Part shown: in pieces, positions 42,974-51,503 of the stretch
How the letters are laid out: the number at the start of each line of letters is the position of its first letter
Numbering within the stretch: position 1 is the stretch's first letter
Origin: Planctomycetota bacterium
GTDB taxonomy: Bacteria; Planctomycetota; Phycisphaerae; Sedimentisphaerales; Anaerohalosphaeraceae
DNA: 64,000 nt
Assembly (NCBI GenBank): GCA_029552545.1
Contig: JAKPDO010000006.1
Span: 124,001 to 188,000 of the forward strand
Direction: 5' to 3'
The notes under the pieces: model-generated
Seen by the model: the letters and a program-made list of their open reading frames with translations, nothing else
Database searches by the model: none
What the model was told of the DNA's origin: nothing
Translations under genes and position numbers: made by a program

Positions 42974-43060
42974 CTTTTGAATCGGAAAATCTGAATCAAA
43001 ATCGACTCATCAATTTTTTATGGGGCTTCATCCTAATCAAAACGGGATTCTGATTCAAAG
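42974..43060. promoter_or_regulatory. Imperfect inverted repeat in the divergent transketolase/DUF3826 region
   Basis: CCTTTTGAATCGGAAAATC (~42974-42992) is nearly the reverse complement of GATTCTGATTCAAAGG (~43046-43061). It could be a repressor operator or a chance feature; the arms differ by small gaps. Confidence 0.3.
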
Positions 43061-43106
43061 GTTTTTTCTATTCGGACATCACCGGCAAATCGCGGATAAA
43101 AAGAAC

Positions 43107-43136
43107 TTGAAAAAAAAGAAAAGACGCTGTTATTCT
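43107..43136 (+). promoter_or_regulatory. Candidate promoter for the DUF3826 gene
   Basis: TTGAAA (43107-43112), 18 bp, TATTCT (43131-43136), about 40 bp before the start codon. The spacer is A-rich. Based on pattern alone. Confidence 0.4.
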
Positions 43137-43176
43137 GTTTTTTGGAAAAAAAACGACTTCACTGCAGGAGAGAAAA

Positions 43177-43854
43177 ATGATGCATTCAGCAGGTATTTTT
43201 GCGCACTTGATTGTCTTTGCCCTCTCAGCGGTGCCTGAACCGGCGAAAATCGTCTCCGTTCCGCAGGACCCTGACCCGGCCTATACACAGGTTCTTCAGG
43301 AGCGGGCAAAGAAGATTGTCCAGACGCTGAAGCTTGAAGATGACGTCAGGGCCCGGCAGGTTCAGGAGGTGATTGCAGAGCAGTATCGCAATCTGGGGAT
43401 GCTGCAGGATACCTGTGATGCTCAAGTCAAAACGGTTCAGTCCCGGACGGACGCCGATGCGGAGACGAAAAAACTGATTATCCAGGCCCTGAAGGATATG
43501 ACCCAGCGCCTGCGGGAGCAGCTGCGTACACGGTATCTGGTGAGACTGTCCGCCCTGCTGACTCCGGCTCAAATAGACCAGGTCAAGGACGGAATGACCT
43601 ACGGTCTTGTGCAGGTGACGTACAACAGTTATCTGGAGATGCTGCCGCAGCTGACGGAAGAGCAGAAGGGTATAGTTCTGGCCTATCTGATCGAGGCAAG
43701 GGAAATGGCGATGGATGCGAGTTCTTCCGGTGAAAAACATCAGGTGTTCGGCAAGTACAAGGGACGGATTAACAATTACCTGTCTGCCCAGGGATATGAC
43801 CTGAAGAAGGCCTCTGAAGCGCGGAATGCTCGAAACCAGGCCGGTCCGAATTAA
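43177..43854 (+). CDS. DUF3826 secreted protein
   Basis: 225 residues; AGGAGAG precedes the start. A short N-terminal hydrophobic stretch (MMHSAGIFAHLIVFALSAV) looks like a signal peptide. The rest is helical and matches DUF3826: DPAYTQVLQERAKKIVQTL, DDVRARQVQEVIAEQYRNL, LLTPAQIDQVKDGMTYGLVQ and AREMAMDASSSGEKHQVFGKYKG. DUF3826 proteins recur in pectin- and rhamnogalacturonan-degrading loci of Bacteroidota; their function is not established. Here it stands next to a PL1 pectate lyase, which supports a link with pectin use. Confidence 0.8.
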   Translation: MMHSAGIFAHLIVFALSAVPEPAKIVSVPQDPDPAYTQVLQERAKKIVQTLKLEDDVRARQVQEVIAEQYRNLGMLQDTCDAQVKTVQSRTDADAETKKLIIQALKDMTQRLREQLRTRYLVRLSALLTPAQIDQVKDGMTYGLVQVTYNSYLEMLPQLTEEQKGIVLAYLIEAREMAMDASSSGEKHQVFGKYKGRINNYLSAQGYDLKKASEARNARNQAGPN

Positions 43855-43867
43855 CCGCCGGCTGGAC

Positions 43868-43904
43868 AGCCCCCTTTTCCCATGGGCTTGCGCCCGTGGC
43901 TAAT
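43868..43904 (-). repeat. Hairpin-forming dispersed repeat, copy 2
   Basis: On the minus strand: TTAGCCACGGGCGCAAGCCC followed by ATGGGAAAAGGGGGCT. Matches 2191-2223 with few changes. CCACGGGC and GCCCATGG pair (one mismatch) around a GCAA (GNRA-type) tetraloop. It follows the DUF3826 stop by 13 bp and could act as a transcript 3'-end structure. Confidence 0.75.
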
Positions 43905-44002
43905 TTAATTTGAAGGGCATGCGTCCCGGGTGACGACACACTTTCCCGATATATCAGACATAAAGGGTATAGTCTGGCCATATTCTTATCAAACCTATGA
44001 AT

Positions 44003-44045
44003 ATGAAAAGTTATTTCAGTAATCCGGGGAGAACTTATCTTATTG
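44003..44045 (+). promoter_or_regulatory. Shared upstream motif, copy C
   Basis: ATGAAAAGTTATTT, GGGGAGAA and CTTATCTTATTG in the same order and spacing as copies at 20898 and 50008. It ends 113 bp before the PL1 start used here. Confidence 0.7.
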
Positions 44046-44158
44046 TTTTGCTACCATTGATGCAAATGTGGTGAGGGTTATTGTTTTTTCGGCACTCTCC
44101 GAATAGGGGGACGGTCAGTATGATTAGACCCCGGAGCCGAGGTTCCTGGAGGGAATGG

Positions 44159-47100
44159 ATGAAAATCATCGCGATACTTCCTATCCTTGTTATCCTTTTG
44201 TGCCCGCCTTGTTTTGCCGTGGATTCAGAGCCGATTGGATGGGCGACAACGGCCGGAGGCACGACCGGCGGTCAGGGCGGCGAAGTGGTGACCGTAACGA
44301 ATAAGGCCGAGTTCGTAAACGCCGTCAGCGGAGACACGCCCCGCATTGTCCAGGTGCTCGGAACGATTCACGGCGATTACAATATCCCCAATGTAGGGTC
44401 CAACAAGACCATTCTGGGTATCGGCTACGATGCGAAGATTGTGGGCTTCAGCGTCAAGGTCAGCGATGTGGATAACGTCATCGTCCGAAACCTGACTTTT
44501 CAGGGTGCGGTGCCGCAGGACGGGCTGATTTGCCGGCGCGCCACTCACGTCTGGATTGACCACTGCACATTCCTGGACTGTGCGGACGGGCTGTGCGATA
44601 TTACCGACCAGGGCGATTATATCACAGTTTCCTGGTGCCGGTTCTACTATACCAGCAAGGTGAATCCCCACCGGTTTGCCTGTCTGGTCGGCTCGACCGA
44701 CGACAACCCCGCGGATGTGGGCAAGCTGAATGTGACCTTTCATCATAACTGGTGGGGGCCTTATGTGGATCAGCGGATGCCGCGCGGGCGATACGGAAAA
44801 GATCATGTGTTCAACAACTACTACTCCTGCACCGGAAACTCCTATTGCGTCGGGGGCTCCTGGGGTTTTAAGGTGCTTTTGGAGAACAATTATTTTAACC
44901 AGGTGAAAAACCCGATTGCTGACGCCGGACGAGTTGATTCGGGCACCAGCGGCACCTTTACGGTGGAGATCAAGTCCGTCGGCAACATTTTCAATGCCTG
45001 CACCGGGACGATGTCGGGGTACGGCAGTGCCTTTGTGCCTCCTTATCCATACACGCTGGATGCAGCGGCCAACATCCCTTCGATTGTCACGGAAGGGTCC
45101 GGAACAACGATTCTGGTCGGAGACTCGGCTCTTTGGCCGGTTCAGGCGACGGTTCCAAACCCGGCCAACGGGGATTTTTGTGCGGCGACAACGGCGACGC
45201 TGAGCTGGCGTGCGGGCCATACGGCCGTCAGCCACAATGTCTATTTCGGGACCTCGCCGACCGAGCTGGTCAGCTTCGGCAATCAAACGGCAACCACCTT
45301 CACACCGCCGACCCTGACGGCGGATACGAAGTATTACTGGCGGGTGGATGAAGTGACCGCCGACAATACAGTGATTCCCGGCCAAGTGTGGATGTTTAAG
45401 ACGGTGCCGACTCTTCCGTCGGACCTGATACATTACTGGCCGTTTGATGTGGATTTTCTGGATGTATCGAAGGTCTATGCTTCGAATCCGAACCATCCGT
45501 TTGGAGCGGCCTGGCTGGATTCCAGCGCCAAGCTGCTGGGTGGTGGCTGTCTGGATTTGACGTATCCGAAAGACGGTCTGATTGTCGGCTGGTCGGATAC
45601 GGGAACCAATCGGGTTTTTCCGAACGCCGCTCCGATGACGATTTCGCTGTGGTTTAAGCCCACGGCCCTGCCTGCCTCTGATAAAACCGCCTGTATGCTG
45701 GGCACCAAAGTCGGCACACTAACAACCGCCAAGACGTTCCGCATTGAGCTGCTGCCGTCCGGGGCGTGCCGACTGACTGTTGATACGCAGACGCCGGAAT
45801 TCGGCAATCTGCCTGTTCTGAATCAGTGGAACCATGTGCTGGTGTCCATTGATGCATCCGGCCAGCTGCGCGGCTGGCTGAACGCCAGCGAGGCCGGTTC
45901 GATTGCTCTGACGACTTCTGCGTCGAACAATTATAACGGCCAATACACCGGGATTGGTTTCTATGGGGATGAACCGAGCGTCAACGGAATGAGCCGGGGG
46001 GAGTACACCGGCTATATCGATGATGTAGCCGTCTGGAGCCGCTGGTCTGACCGGACCTTTGCGGAACTTCTTTACAATGACGGTCTCGGCCGGTTGGCTG
46101 TCGGAAATCCCGTATTTACAACGGATTTGATTGAGAATCCGGACGCCGTTGAACTGGCACCGTATGTCGGCCGGACGCTGCGGCCCTATACGGAAGGCAT
46201 CGGCACCTTCCGCAAAATCTCCGGTCCTGACTGGCTGATTGTCAGTCCCAACGGGAATCTGTCGGGGGCACCGAAGGATGCGGACACAGGGCCCAATACG
46301 TTCACCGTTGTTTTTGAGAATACATCCGGACAATCCGATACAGCTGTGATGACGCTCAATGCGGCCAATGTTTATTCCGGAGCCAAAGGGCTGGAGGATT
46401 TGGCCGGAATGGCCGAAAAATGGCTTTGGGCGGACTGCGGAGATTTTCCGCCATGCTCCGGTGCGGACCAAAACGGTGACCGCCGAGTGGATATGCTCGA
46501 TTTTGCCCGGTTTGCCTCCGCCTGGCTGGCGGATGAAACGCTTGTGCTTTCTCTGCCGTTTGAGGAAACAGACGGGAATACAACGAAGGATATATCCCTT
46601 TATTCGAGGACGGCCAACCTGACGGGCGGACCGACGTGGACGGAGGGTGTTTCGGGCGGCGGCCTTCTGCTGGACGGGCTGGATGATTTTGCCGAGTTTT
46701 CTGACTATTTTGGAATCAGCGGCGGACGGGCGCGGACCGTTTGTGCCTGGATTCAAACCACGCAGACGGGCGGAATGATTTTGACCTACGGCGGCCTGGA
46801 TACCGGGACCCGCTGGCTGTTTTTTGTCAATAATTCAAAACTTCAGCTGGGTGTGAGCGGCGGCAATATTCTCAGCAATCAGACCGTTGCCGACGGGCAG
46901 TGGCATCATGTGGCGGCGGTTCTGGAAGCACCGGAGACGGGACCGGCGACTGTGCAGCATCTCCGGCTGTATATTGACGGTCAGCCGGATGCAGGGACCT
47001 ATACGAATCCCGCTTTACAGGTCAATACCGGAACCGCATGTCCGGTGCGAATTGGGGTGATGCAGCAGACCTCCGGCCTGCCGGGGAGTTTTTTCAGCGG

Positions 47101-47182
47101 CTGCATCGATGAGGTTCGGCTTTATGAGCGGGCCCTGAGTCCGCAGGAGATTCAGACGCTTTATCAGCAGGGGAACCGGTGA
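44159..47182 (+). CDS. PL1 pectate lyase with FN3, LamG and dockerin-like modules
   Basis: 1007 residues from the ATG at 44159 (GGAGGG five bases upstream and a clean signal peptide, MKIIAILPILVILLCPPCFA); an ATG at 44120 is an alternative. The PL1 beta-helix (~25-300) shows RRATHVWIDHCTFLDCADGL, KVNPHRFACLVGSTDD and FHHNWWGPYVDQRMPRGRYG, with the Ca-site Asp and catalytic Arg regions. Then an FN3-like domain (SHNVYFGTS ... KYYWRVDEV), a LamG domain, an Ig-like linker, a dockerin-like pair (DLAGMAEKWL ... DQNGDRRVDMLDFARFASAW) and a second LamG. It cleaves polygalacturonate by beta-elimination outside the cell. An internal dockerin-like module is unusual. Confidence 0.9.
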   Translation: MKIIAILPILVILLCPPCFAVDSEPIGWATTAGGTTGGQGGEVVTVTNKAEFVNAVSGDTPRIVQVLGTIHGDYNIPNVGSNKTILGIGYDAKIVGFSVKVSDVDNVIVRNLTFQGAVPQDGLICRRATHVWIDHCTFLDCADGLCDITDQGDYITVSWCRFYYTSKVNPHRFACLVGSTDDNPADVGKLNVTFHHNWWGPYVDQRMPRGRYGKDHVFNNYYSCTGNSYCVGGSWGFKVLLENNYFNQVKNPIADAGRVDSGTSGTFTVEIKSVGNIFNACTGTMSGYGSAFVPPYPYTLDAAANIPSIVTEGSGTTILVGDSALWPVQATVPNPANGDFCAATTATLSWRAGHTAVSHNVYFGTSPTELVSFGNQTATTFTPPTLTADTKYYWRVDEVTADNTVIPGQVWMFKTVPTLPSDLIHYWPFDVDFLDVSKVYASNPNHPFGAAWLDSSAKLLGGGCLDLTYPKDGLIVGWSDTGTNRVFPNAAPMTISLWFKPTALPASDKTACMLGTKVGTLTTAKTFRIELLPSGACRLTVDTQTPEFGNLPVLNQWNHVLVSIDASGQLRGWLNASEAGSIALTTSASNNYNGQYTGIGFYGDEPSVNGMSRGEYTGYIDDVAVWSRWSDRTFAELLYNDGLGRLAVGNPVFTTDLIENPDAVELAPYVGRTLRPYTEGIGTFRKISGPDWLIVSPNGNLSGAPKDADTGPNTFTVVFENTSGQSDTAVMTLNAANVYSGAKGLEDLAGMAEKWLWADCGDFPPCSGADQNGDRRVDMLDFARFASAWLADETLVLSLPFEETDGNTTKDISLYSRTANLTGGPTWTEGVSGGGLLLDGLDDFAEFSDYFGISGGRARTVCAWIQTTQTGGMILTYGGLDTGTRWLFFVNNSKLQLGVSGGNILSNQTVADGQWHHVAAVLEAPETGPATVQHLRLYIDGQPDAGTYTNPALQVNTGTACPVRIGVMQQTSGLPGSFFSGCIDEVRLYERALSPQEIQTLYQQGNR

Positions 47183-47278
47183 AAACAAGTTCGTGGTTGA
47201 GGGGTTTGTATGAGAACAAGCGGTGAGGGTGTTTATCGAAATCGGGTTTTGTTTGCTGTCGAAGAAAGGAACAGGTTG

Positions 47279-49903
47279 ATGAGAAGAGAAGTTTTGGTTC
47301 TGTTTGCTGTTCTGGTTGCGGCGTTGTCCCTGATTGCCGGTGCGGACCCCGGACCGCTTGTGTTGTTTTATACCAGTCCGGCGACGTACACCTCGAATGC
47401 TACATCGAATGCGGCGTTGCCGATCGGGAATGGAAAATTGGCCGCGATGGTGTACGGCGGGATGGGCGAGGAAATCATTCAGTTCAATGAGGATACAGTC
47501 TGGGCGGGCCATCCGCATAATTATGCTCACACCGGAGCGTCGGCCTACCTGCAGCAGATTCGAAACTATATATGGGCCGGGCAGGGCAAGAATGCCTATG
47601 ATCTTGTTGCTAAAAACAATTTTATGAGCGTTCCGCTGCGTCAGTGTCCCTATCAGCCGACAGCGGAGCTGCGGCTGACATTTAACCATTCCGGGACGAA
47701 TTACCGACGGCAGCTGGATTTGACGACGGCTACCGCCTCGGTGACCTACACAGCCGGAGGGGTGACGTATCAGCGAGACTGTTTTGCCAGTTATCCGGAC
47801 AATGTGATTGTGATTCGTTTGACGGCCAGCCAGCCCGGAAAGATTGGTTTTACGTGCAGTTTGACTACACCGCATACGGTCGTCAGCCGTTCTGTCAGCG
47901 GCAATGATGTGGTTCTTCGCGGAGCAGTCGATCATGTGGGCTTAAACGGTCTGGCCAGCGATGTGGAGTTTGAAACTCGCGTGCGGATTCTTTCCGAGGG
48001 GGGTTCGGTGACTCCGTCCGGGCAGACTTTGGTGGTCAGCGGAGCGGATGCCGTGACGCTGGTGCTGGGGGCTGCGTCGAATGTTGTTCGGTATAATGAT
48101 ATCAGCGGCAATCCGAGTCAGCGGTGCCTGGACACGGTCTCCAGCGCCGCCGCCAAAGGGTTTGCCGCATTGCGTCAGGCCCAGTTAAACGACTATCAAG
48201 CCCTTTTTAATCGTGTGACGCTGGATTTAGGCACTTCGGATAAGGTCAACAACCCCACCGATGTGCGTCTGAAGGCCATTGAGACCGGCGTGGCTGCCGC
48301 TAAGTATGACTGGTCGCTTTTCAATGCGGATGATTTGCAGCTGCTGACGGTCAATTTTCAGATGGCTCGGTATCTGCTGATTTCGGGTTCTCGTCCCGGC
48401 TCCCAGCCGCTGAATTTGCAGGGGAAGTGGAATAACGAGTTTGAGCCCTCGTGGGAGGGCAAGATGACCCTCAATATCAACGAGGAGATGAATTACTGGG
48501 CGGCGGAGGTGACGAATCTGGCGGAATGTCACGAGCCGCTGTTTGATATGATTCAGGATTTGTCGGAGACGGGGGCTGTTGTGGCGGCGGAGCACTATGG
48601 TGCGGACGGCTGGGTTGTGCACCACAATACCGATTTGTGGCGCGGGGCGGCCCCCATCAACAGTCCGGGAGGGCTGTGGCCGAGCGGCGGGGCCTGGCTG
48701 TGTATGCATCTGTGGTGGCATTATGAATACAGCGGAGATGTCAATTTTCTGGCGGAAGTCTATCCGTTAATGAAAGGGGCGGCGGAGTTTTTTGTGGACT
48801 TTCTGGTGCCGGACCCGCGGACGGGCAGAATTCCTTATCTGCTGACGAATCCTTCACATTCGCCGGAGCAGCCCAATCCGGCTCTGGGAGACAACGGCGA
48901 ACTTGTAGCCGGCCCCACGATGGACTGCCAGCTGATTCGGAATTTGTTTACGTATGTGATTGAGGCAAGCAAAATTCTGGGGGTGGATGCGGAGTTTCGC
49001 CAGCTCTTGGAGCAGAAGCGTTCCCAGCTGCCGCCCAACCAGATCGGACGATACGGCCAGCTGCAGGAATGGCTGGAGGATGTGGATGTGCCGAATACGC
49101 ATCGGCATCTGTCGCATCTGGTGGACCTGATGCCGGCCGGCAATATTACCCCACACCACACGCCGGAGCTGGCGGCGGCGACGGAAGTGGTTCTCAACTG
49201 GAAAGGGGATGACACCAACAATACGGCCTGGAGCCAGGCATGGAAGATGTGCTGCCGGGTGCGTCTTGGTCAAGGCAATCATGCCTATATGATTCTCAAT
49301 AAAATTCTCGGCACATCGCATACGTACAATATGACCTTTTCCCGCAAAGGCGGCACGGCTGACGGAACTTCTGAAAACCAGATTGACGGCAATCTGGGGG
49401 TTCTGATGGGGATGGCCGAAATGTTTTTGCAGAGCCATCAGGGGGAGGTGTATTTGCTGCCGGCCCTGCCGGACAAAATGGTCAATGGGAGCGTAACCGG
49501 CCTGAGGGCCCGCGGGGGGTTCGAAGTGGATATCACCTGGCAAAATCACGCATTGAGGAGTGCCCAAATCCGCTCTCAGCTTGGCAGAACCTGCCGGGTT
49601 CGTTCGGCCTGGCCGATTGCCGTGACCGACGGGTCCGGCGGAAGCGTCCCTGTGCAGTCGCCGGGGGAAAATCTTTACGAATTCCCCACGCAGGCCGGGC
49701 AGAGCTACACACTGACGGCGTATTCCTGTACAGCCCCGATTTTATCGGACTATAACCAGGACTGTCAGGTAGATTTTGAGGATTTTGCTGCTCTTGCAGG
49801 GGACTGGCTAAATGGCGGCGAGGGGCTGGACCTGTCGGATTTGGCCCAGATGGCGATAGACTGGCTTGCATGCGGACGGGACCCCGCAGACACCTGTCGG
49901 TAG
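47279..49903 (+). CDS. GH95 alpha-L-fucosidase/galactosidase with dockerin-like tail
   Basis: 874 residues from the ATG at 47279 (AAAGGAACAGG upstream; signal peptide [22 protein letters not shown]); an ATG at 47210 is also open. GH95 features: [42 protein letters not shown], then the active-site asparagines Asn399 and Asn401 in [11 protein letters not shown], and Asp703 in [17 protein letters not shown]95 cleaves alpha-1,2-L-fucosides or, in rhamnogalacturonan II, alpha-L-galactosides by inversion. The last ~55 residues hold [20 protein letters not shown] and [13 protein letters not shown], a dockerin-like EF-hand pair. Probably co-transcribed with PL1 (96 bp apart). Confidence 0.92.
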   Translation: MRREVLVLFAVLVAALSLIAGADPGPLVLFYTSPATYTSNATSNAALPIGNGKLAAMVYGGMGEEIIQFNEDTVWAGHPHNYAHTGASAYLQQIRNYIWAGQGKNAYDLVAKNNFMSVPLRQCPYQPTAELRLTFNHSGTNYRRQLDLTTATASVTYTAGGVTYQRDCFASYPDNVIVIRLTASQPGKIGFTCSLTTPHTVVSRSVSGNDVVLRGAVDHVGLNGLASDVEFETRVRILSEGGSVTPSGQTLVVSGADAVTLVLGAASNVVRYNDISGNPSQRCLDTVSSAAAKGFAALRQAQLNDYQALFNRVTLDLGTSDKVNNPTDVRLKAIETGVAAAKYDWSLFNADDLQLLTVNFQMARYLLISGSRPGSQPLNLQGKWNNEFEPSWEGKMTLNINEEMNYWAAEVTNLAECHEPLFDMIQDLSETGAVVAAEHYGADGWVVHHNTDLWRGAAPINSPGGLWPSGGAWLCMHLWWHYEYSGDVNFLAEVYPLMKGAAEFFVDFLVPDPRTGRIPYLLTNPSHSPEQPNPALGDNGELVAGPTMDCQLIRNLFTYVIEASKILGVDAEFRQLLEQKRSQLPPNQIGRYGQLQEWLEDVDVPNTHRHLSHLVDLMPAGNITPHHTPELAAATEVVLNWKGDDTNNTAWSQAWKMCCRVRLGQGNHAYMILNKILGTSHTYNMTFSRKGGTADGTSENQIDGNLGVLMGMAEMFLQSHQGEVYLLPALPDKMVNGSVTGLRARGGFEVDITWQNHALRSAQIRSQLGRTCRVRSAWPIAVTDGSGGSVPVQSPGENLYEFPTQAGQSYTLTAYSCTAPILSDYNQDCQVDFEDFAALAGDWLNGGEGLDLSDLAQMAIDWLACGRDPADTCR

Positions 49904-50275
49904 AAAGAAATTGGATATTATAGATAATATATAGAGCAAAATACCGAGTTTTGATTGAATAAACGTCTGTTTTTTTTGTTTTGGTTTAATTTGGCGAATC
50001 TAAGAAAATGATAAGTTATTTGTAAAATACAGGAGGAATTATCTTATTTCTCCTGATAAGATGCGGGATAATGCAGGTTTGTAAAAATAGGCAACAGCTC
50101 ATTCAAAAATTGAATAAGGGGGAGAGGAGCACATCGATTTTTTCTCCGGATGAGAAGACTTCTTTCCCGTTTTCCCTTGATTTTTCTCGAAACGATTCTG
50201 TTTGCGTGTGGGTGTGTGCAGACTATAGCTAAAGTTGTGCGTATTCCTATTATCACTTTTTTGGAGGAAGGAAAA
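49904..50275. other. AT-rich intergenic region carrying motif B
   Basis: 372 bp after GH95. AT-rich with T-runs near 49970-49980, motif B at 50008-50049 followed by another GATAAG (50055-50060). The frame of the next gene is open upstream to 50150, but the signal peptide and GGAGGAAGG place its start at 50276, leaving a long leader. Confidence 0.6.
50008..50049 (+). promoter_or_regulatory. Shared upstream motif, copy B
   Basis: ATGATAAGTTATTT, AGGAGGAAT, TATCTTATTT. The first 14 bases are identical to copy A and the GGAGGAAT block is shared. It ends 226 bp before the PEP-CTERM gene. Confidence 0.75.
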
Positions 50276-51154
50276 ATGAAGAAACTAATTGTTTTTGTAG
50301 GCATTGCTGCGGTCGCGCTGTTCGTGGCGAATGCGAAAGCCCTGACGATCACAACAAACATGGGCGGTGCCGACTGCGAGATGCGAGAGGAATCTCCGGA
50401 CAGCAACCGCGGTACGAGTACGGAAATCGCCTCGCGCGTCAGTGCAAAATCCCTCGGTGCCAGTTATGACCATCAGTCTTTGATTTATCTGAAGTTTAAT
50501 GTCTCCAGTGTTACCGAGGCGGACCTGATGAAAGACATCATTGTGCGGACGACCATTCGAAACACCAACATGGCTCCTGGTCGATACCAAGATACTGTCC
50601 CGCCCATCGGTCCCAACACGGGTTGGGATTACTATGTGCTGGATCCGACCGTTTCGGGGGCTAACTGGGATGAATTGACGATTACCCCCAACACTGCGCC
50701 GGGGCTGTACATTGACGGCGATTATACGACCAAGCCGATCTATGATTTCTTAGGGGAATTGAATGAGGGTCTGACGTATCTGGGCCGGCGGTTGTATGAT
50801 GATCAATATCTCGTGAGCGGGCATCTGGCTGTGGGGGCACCTTTTGACTTTGTTCTGGCGCCGGGCAGTGCATTGCATCAGGCGGTTCAGACAGCCCTGT
50901 CTACCGACCATAAGACGGTGACTGTGATTATGTATATCGCCCACAATGCGGATAACGATAACACCCAGTGGATTAACTTTAATTATCTGTTCAACCCGAA
51001 AGAGATGACAACTCTGAACAATGACCCTGCCAGCCCGTGGGGCGGAAAGTCGAATGCCAACGGAGAATTTTCTCCGTCGCTGATTTTTGTTCCGGAACCG
51101 GCCACAATGATTTTGCTGGGTCTGGGCGGGCTGCTTCTGCGAAGAAAAAGTTAA
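50276..51154 (+). CDS. PEP-CTERM protein with DNRLRE-like domain
   Basis: 292 residues from the ATG at 50276 after GGAGGAAGG. Signal peptide MKKLIVFVGIAAVALFVANA. The body (TITTNMGGADCEMREESPDS, QSLIYLKFNVSSV, then ITPNTAPGLY and WINFNYLF) looks like the beta-sandwich 'disaggregatase-related/DNRLRE' domain often used for carbohydrate binding. The C-terminus carries the sorting signal VPEPATMILLGLGG followed by LLLRRKS, recognised by an exosortase that cleaves and anchors the protein. No exosortase is encoded in this window. It is the only PEP-CTERM protein here; its neighbours carry dockerin-like ends instead. Confidence 0.85.
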   Translation: MKKLIVFVGIAAVALFVANAKALTITTNMGGADCEMREESPDSNRGTSTEIASRVSAKSLGASYDHQSLIYLKFNVSSVTEADLMKDIIVRTTIRNTNMAPGRYQDTVPPIGPNTGWDYYVLDPTVSGANWDELTITPNTAPGLYIDGDYTTKPIYDFLGELNEGLTYLGRRLYDDQYLVSGHLAVGAPFDFVLAPGSALHQAVQTALSTDHKTVTVIMYIAHNADNDNTQWINFNYLFNPKEMTTLNNDPASPWGGKSNANGEFSPSLIFVPEPATMILLGLGGLLLRRKS

Positions 51155-51503
51155 TTGTCAGCAAAAAAAGATTCAGGTACTGCACACAAAAGGGTGCAGT
51201 ACCTGAATCGTCCTTGCCGCTGTTGTGGTGTGAGGAGAGGGAGAGGTTCTTTAAAATAAGGCAGAGCCAAGTCTGCTGGAGAAGGTTTTTGCCGGGTGTG
51301 TACGGCGGGACCGAAGTGAGTCAGCTTTCCAGTTTTTTGCGATTTCGTTGCCAGGACGTCCAAAGAAGGTTCCCGCTTTGCTGAATCAGTGAGTTTGTCT
51401 GTCATGGAATGAAAGCGGTTGTCATCATAGTTTTTTGTATTCGAGAATTGAGGCGGGAACAAGCGTCGCTGAACAGGGTAAGAAACATTGAAAGGATGGA
51501 AAA
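51155..51503. other. Intergenic region with long inverted repeat
   Basis: 349 bp. It holds the 16-bp perfect inverted repeat at 51170-51209 and otherwise no recognisable gene; short frames on both strands lack start signals and family similarity. GAAAGGATGG before 51504 is the Shine-Dalgarno of the next gene. Confidence 0.6.
51170..51209 (-). terminator. Perfect 16-bp hairpin with U-tract on the minus strand
   Basis: GATTCAGGTACTGCAC (51170-51185) and GTGCAGTACCTGAATC (51194-51209) around ACAAAAGG. On the plus strand no T-run follows, but seven A bases precede it, so reading the minus strand gives hairpin plus U7, a classic terminator. No minus-strand gene is known here, so its role (antisense RNA end, or a bidirectional 3'-end structure) is open. 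Confidence 0.6.

Larger units (their letters stand above)
43855..44158. other. Intergenic region with a dispersed repeat and motif C
   Basis: 304 bp between DUF3826 and the pectate lyase. It holds copy 2 of the TTAGCC repeat (minus orientation), a CTTATC box at 43985-43990 and the shared motif at 44003-44045. No gene seen. Confidence 0.6.

Noticed and set aside
43020..43238. 72-codon plus-strand frame upstream of DUF3826
   Set aside because: No start signal and it overlaps the DUF3826 start and promoter candidate.
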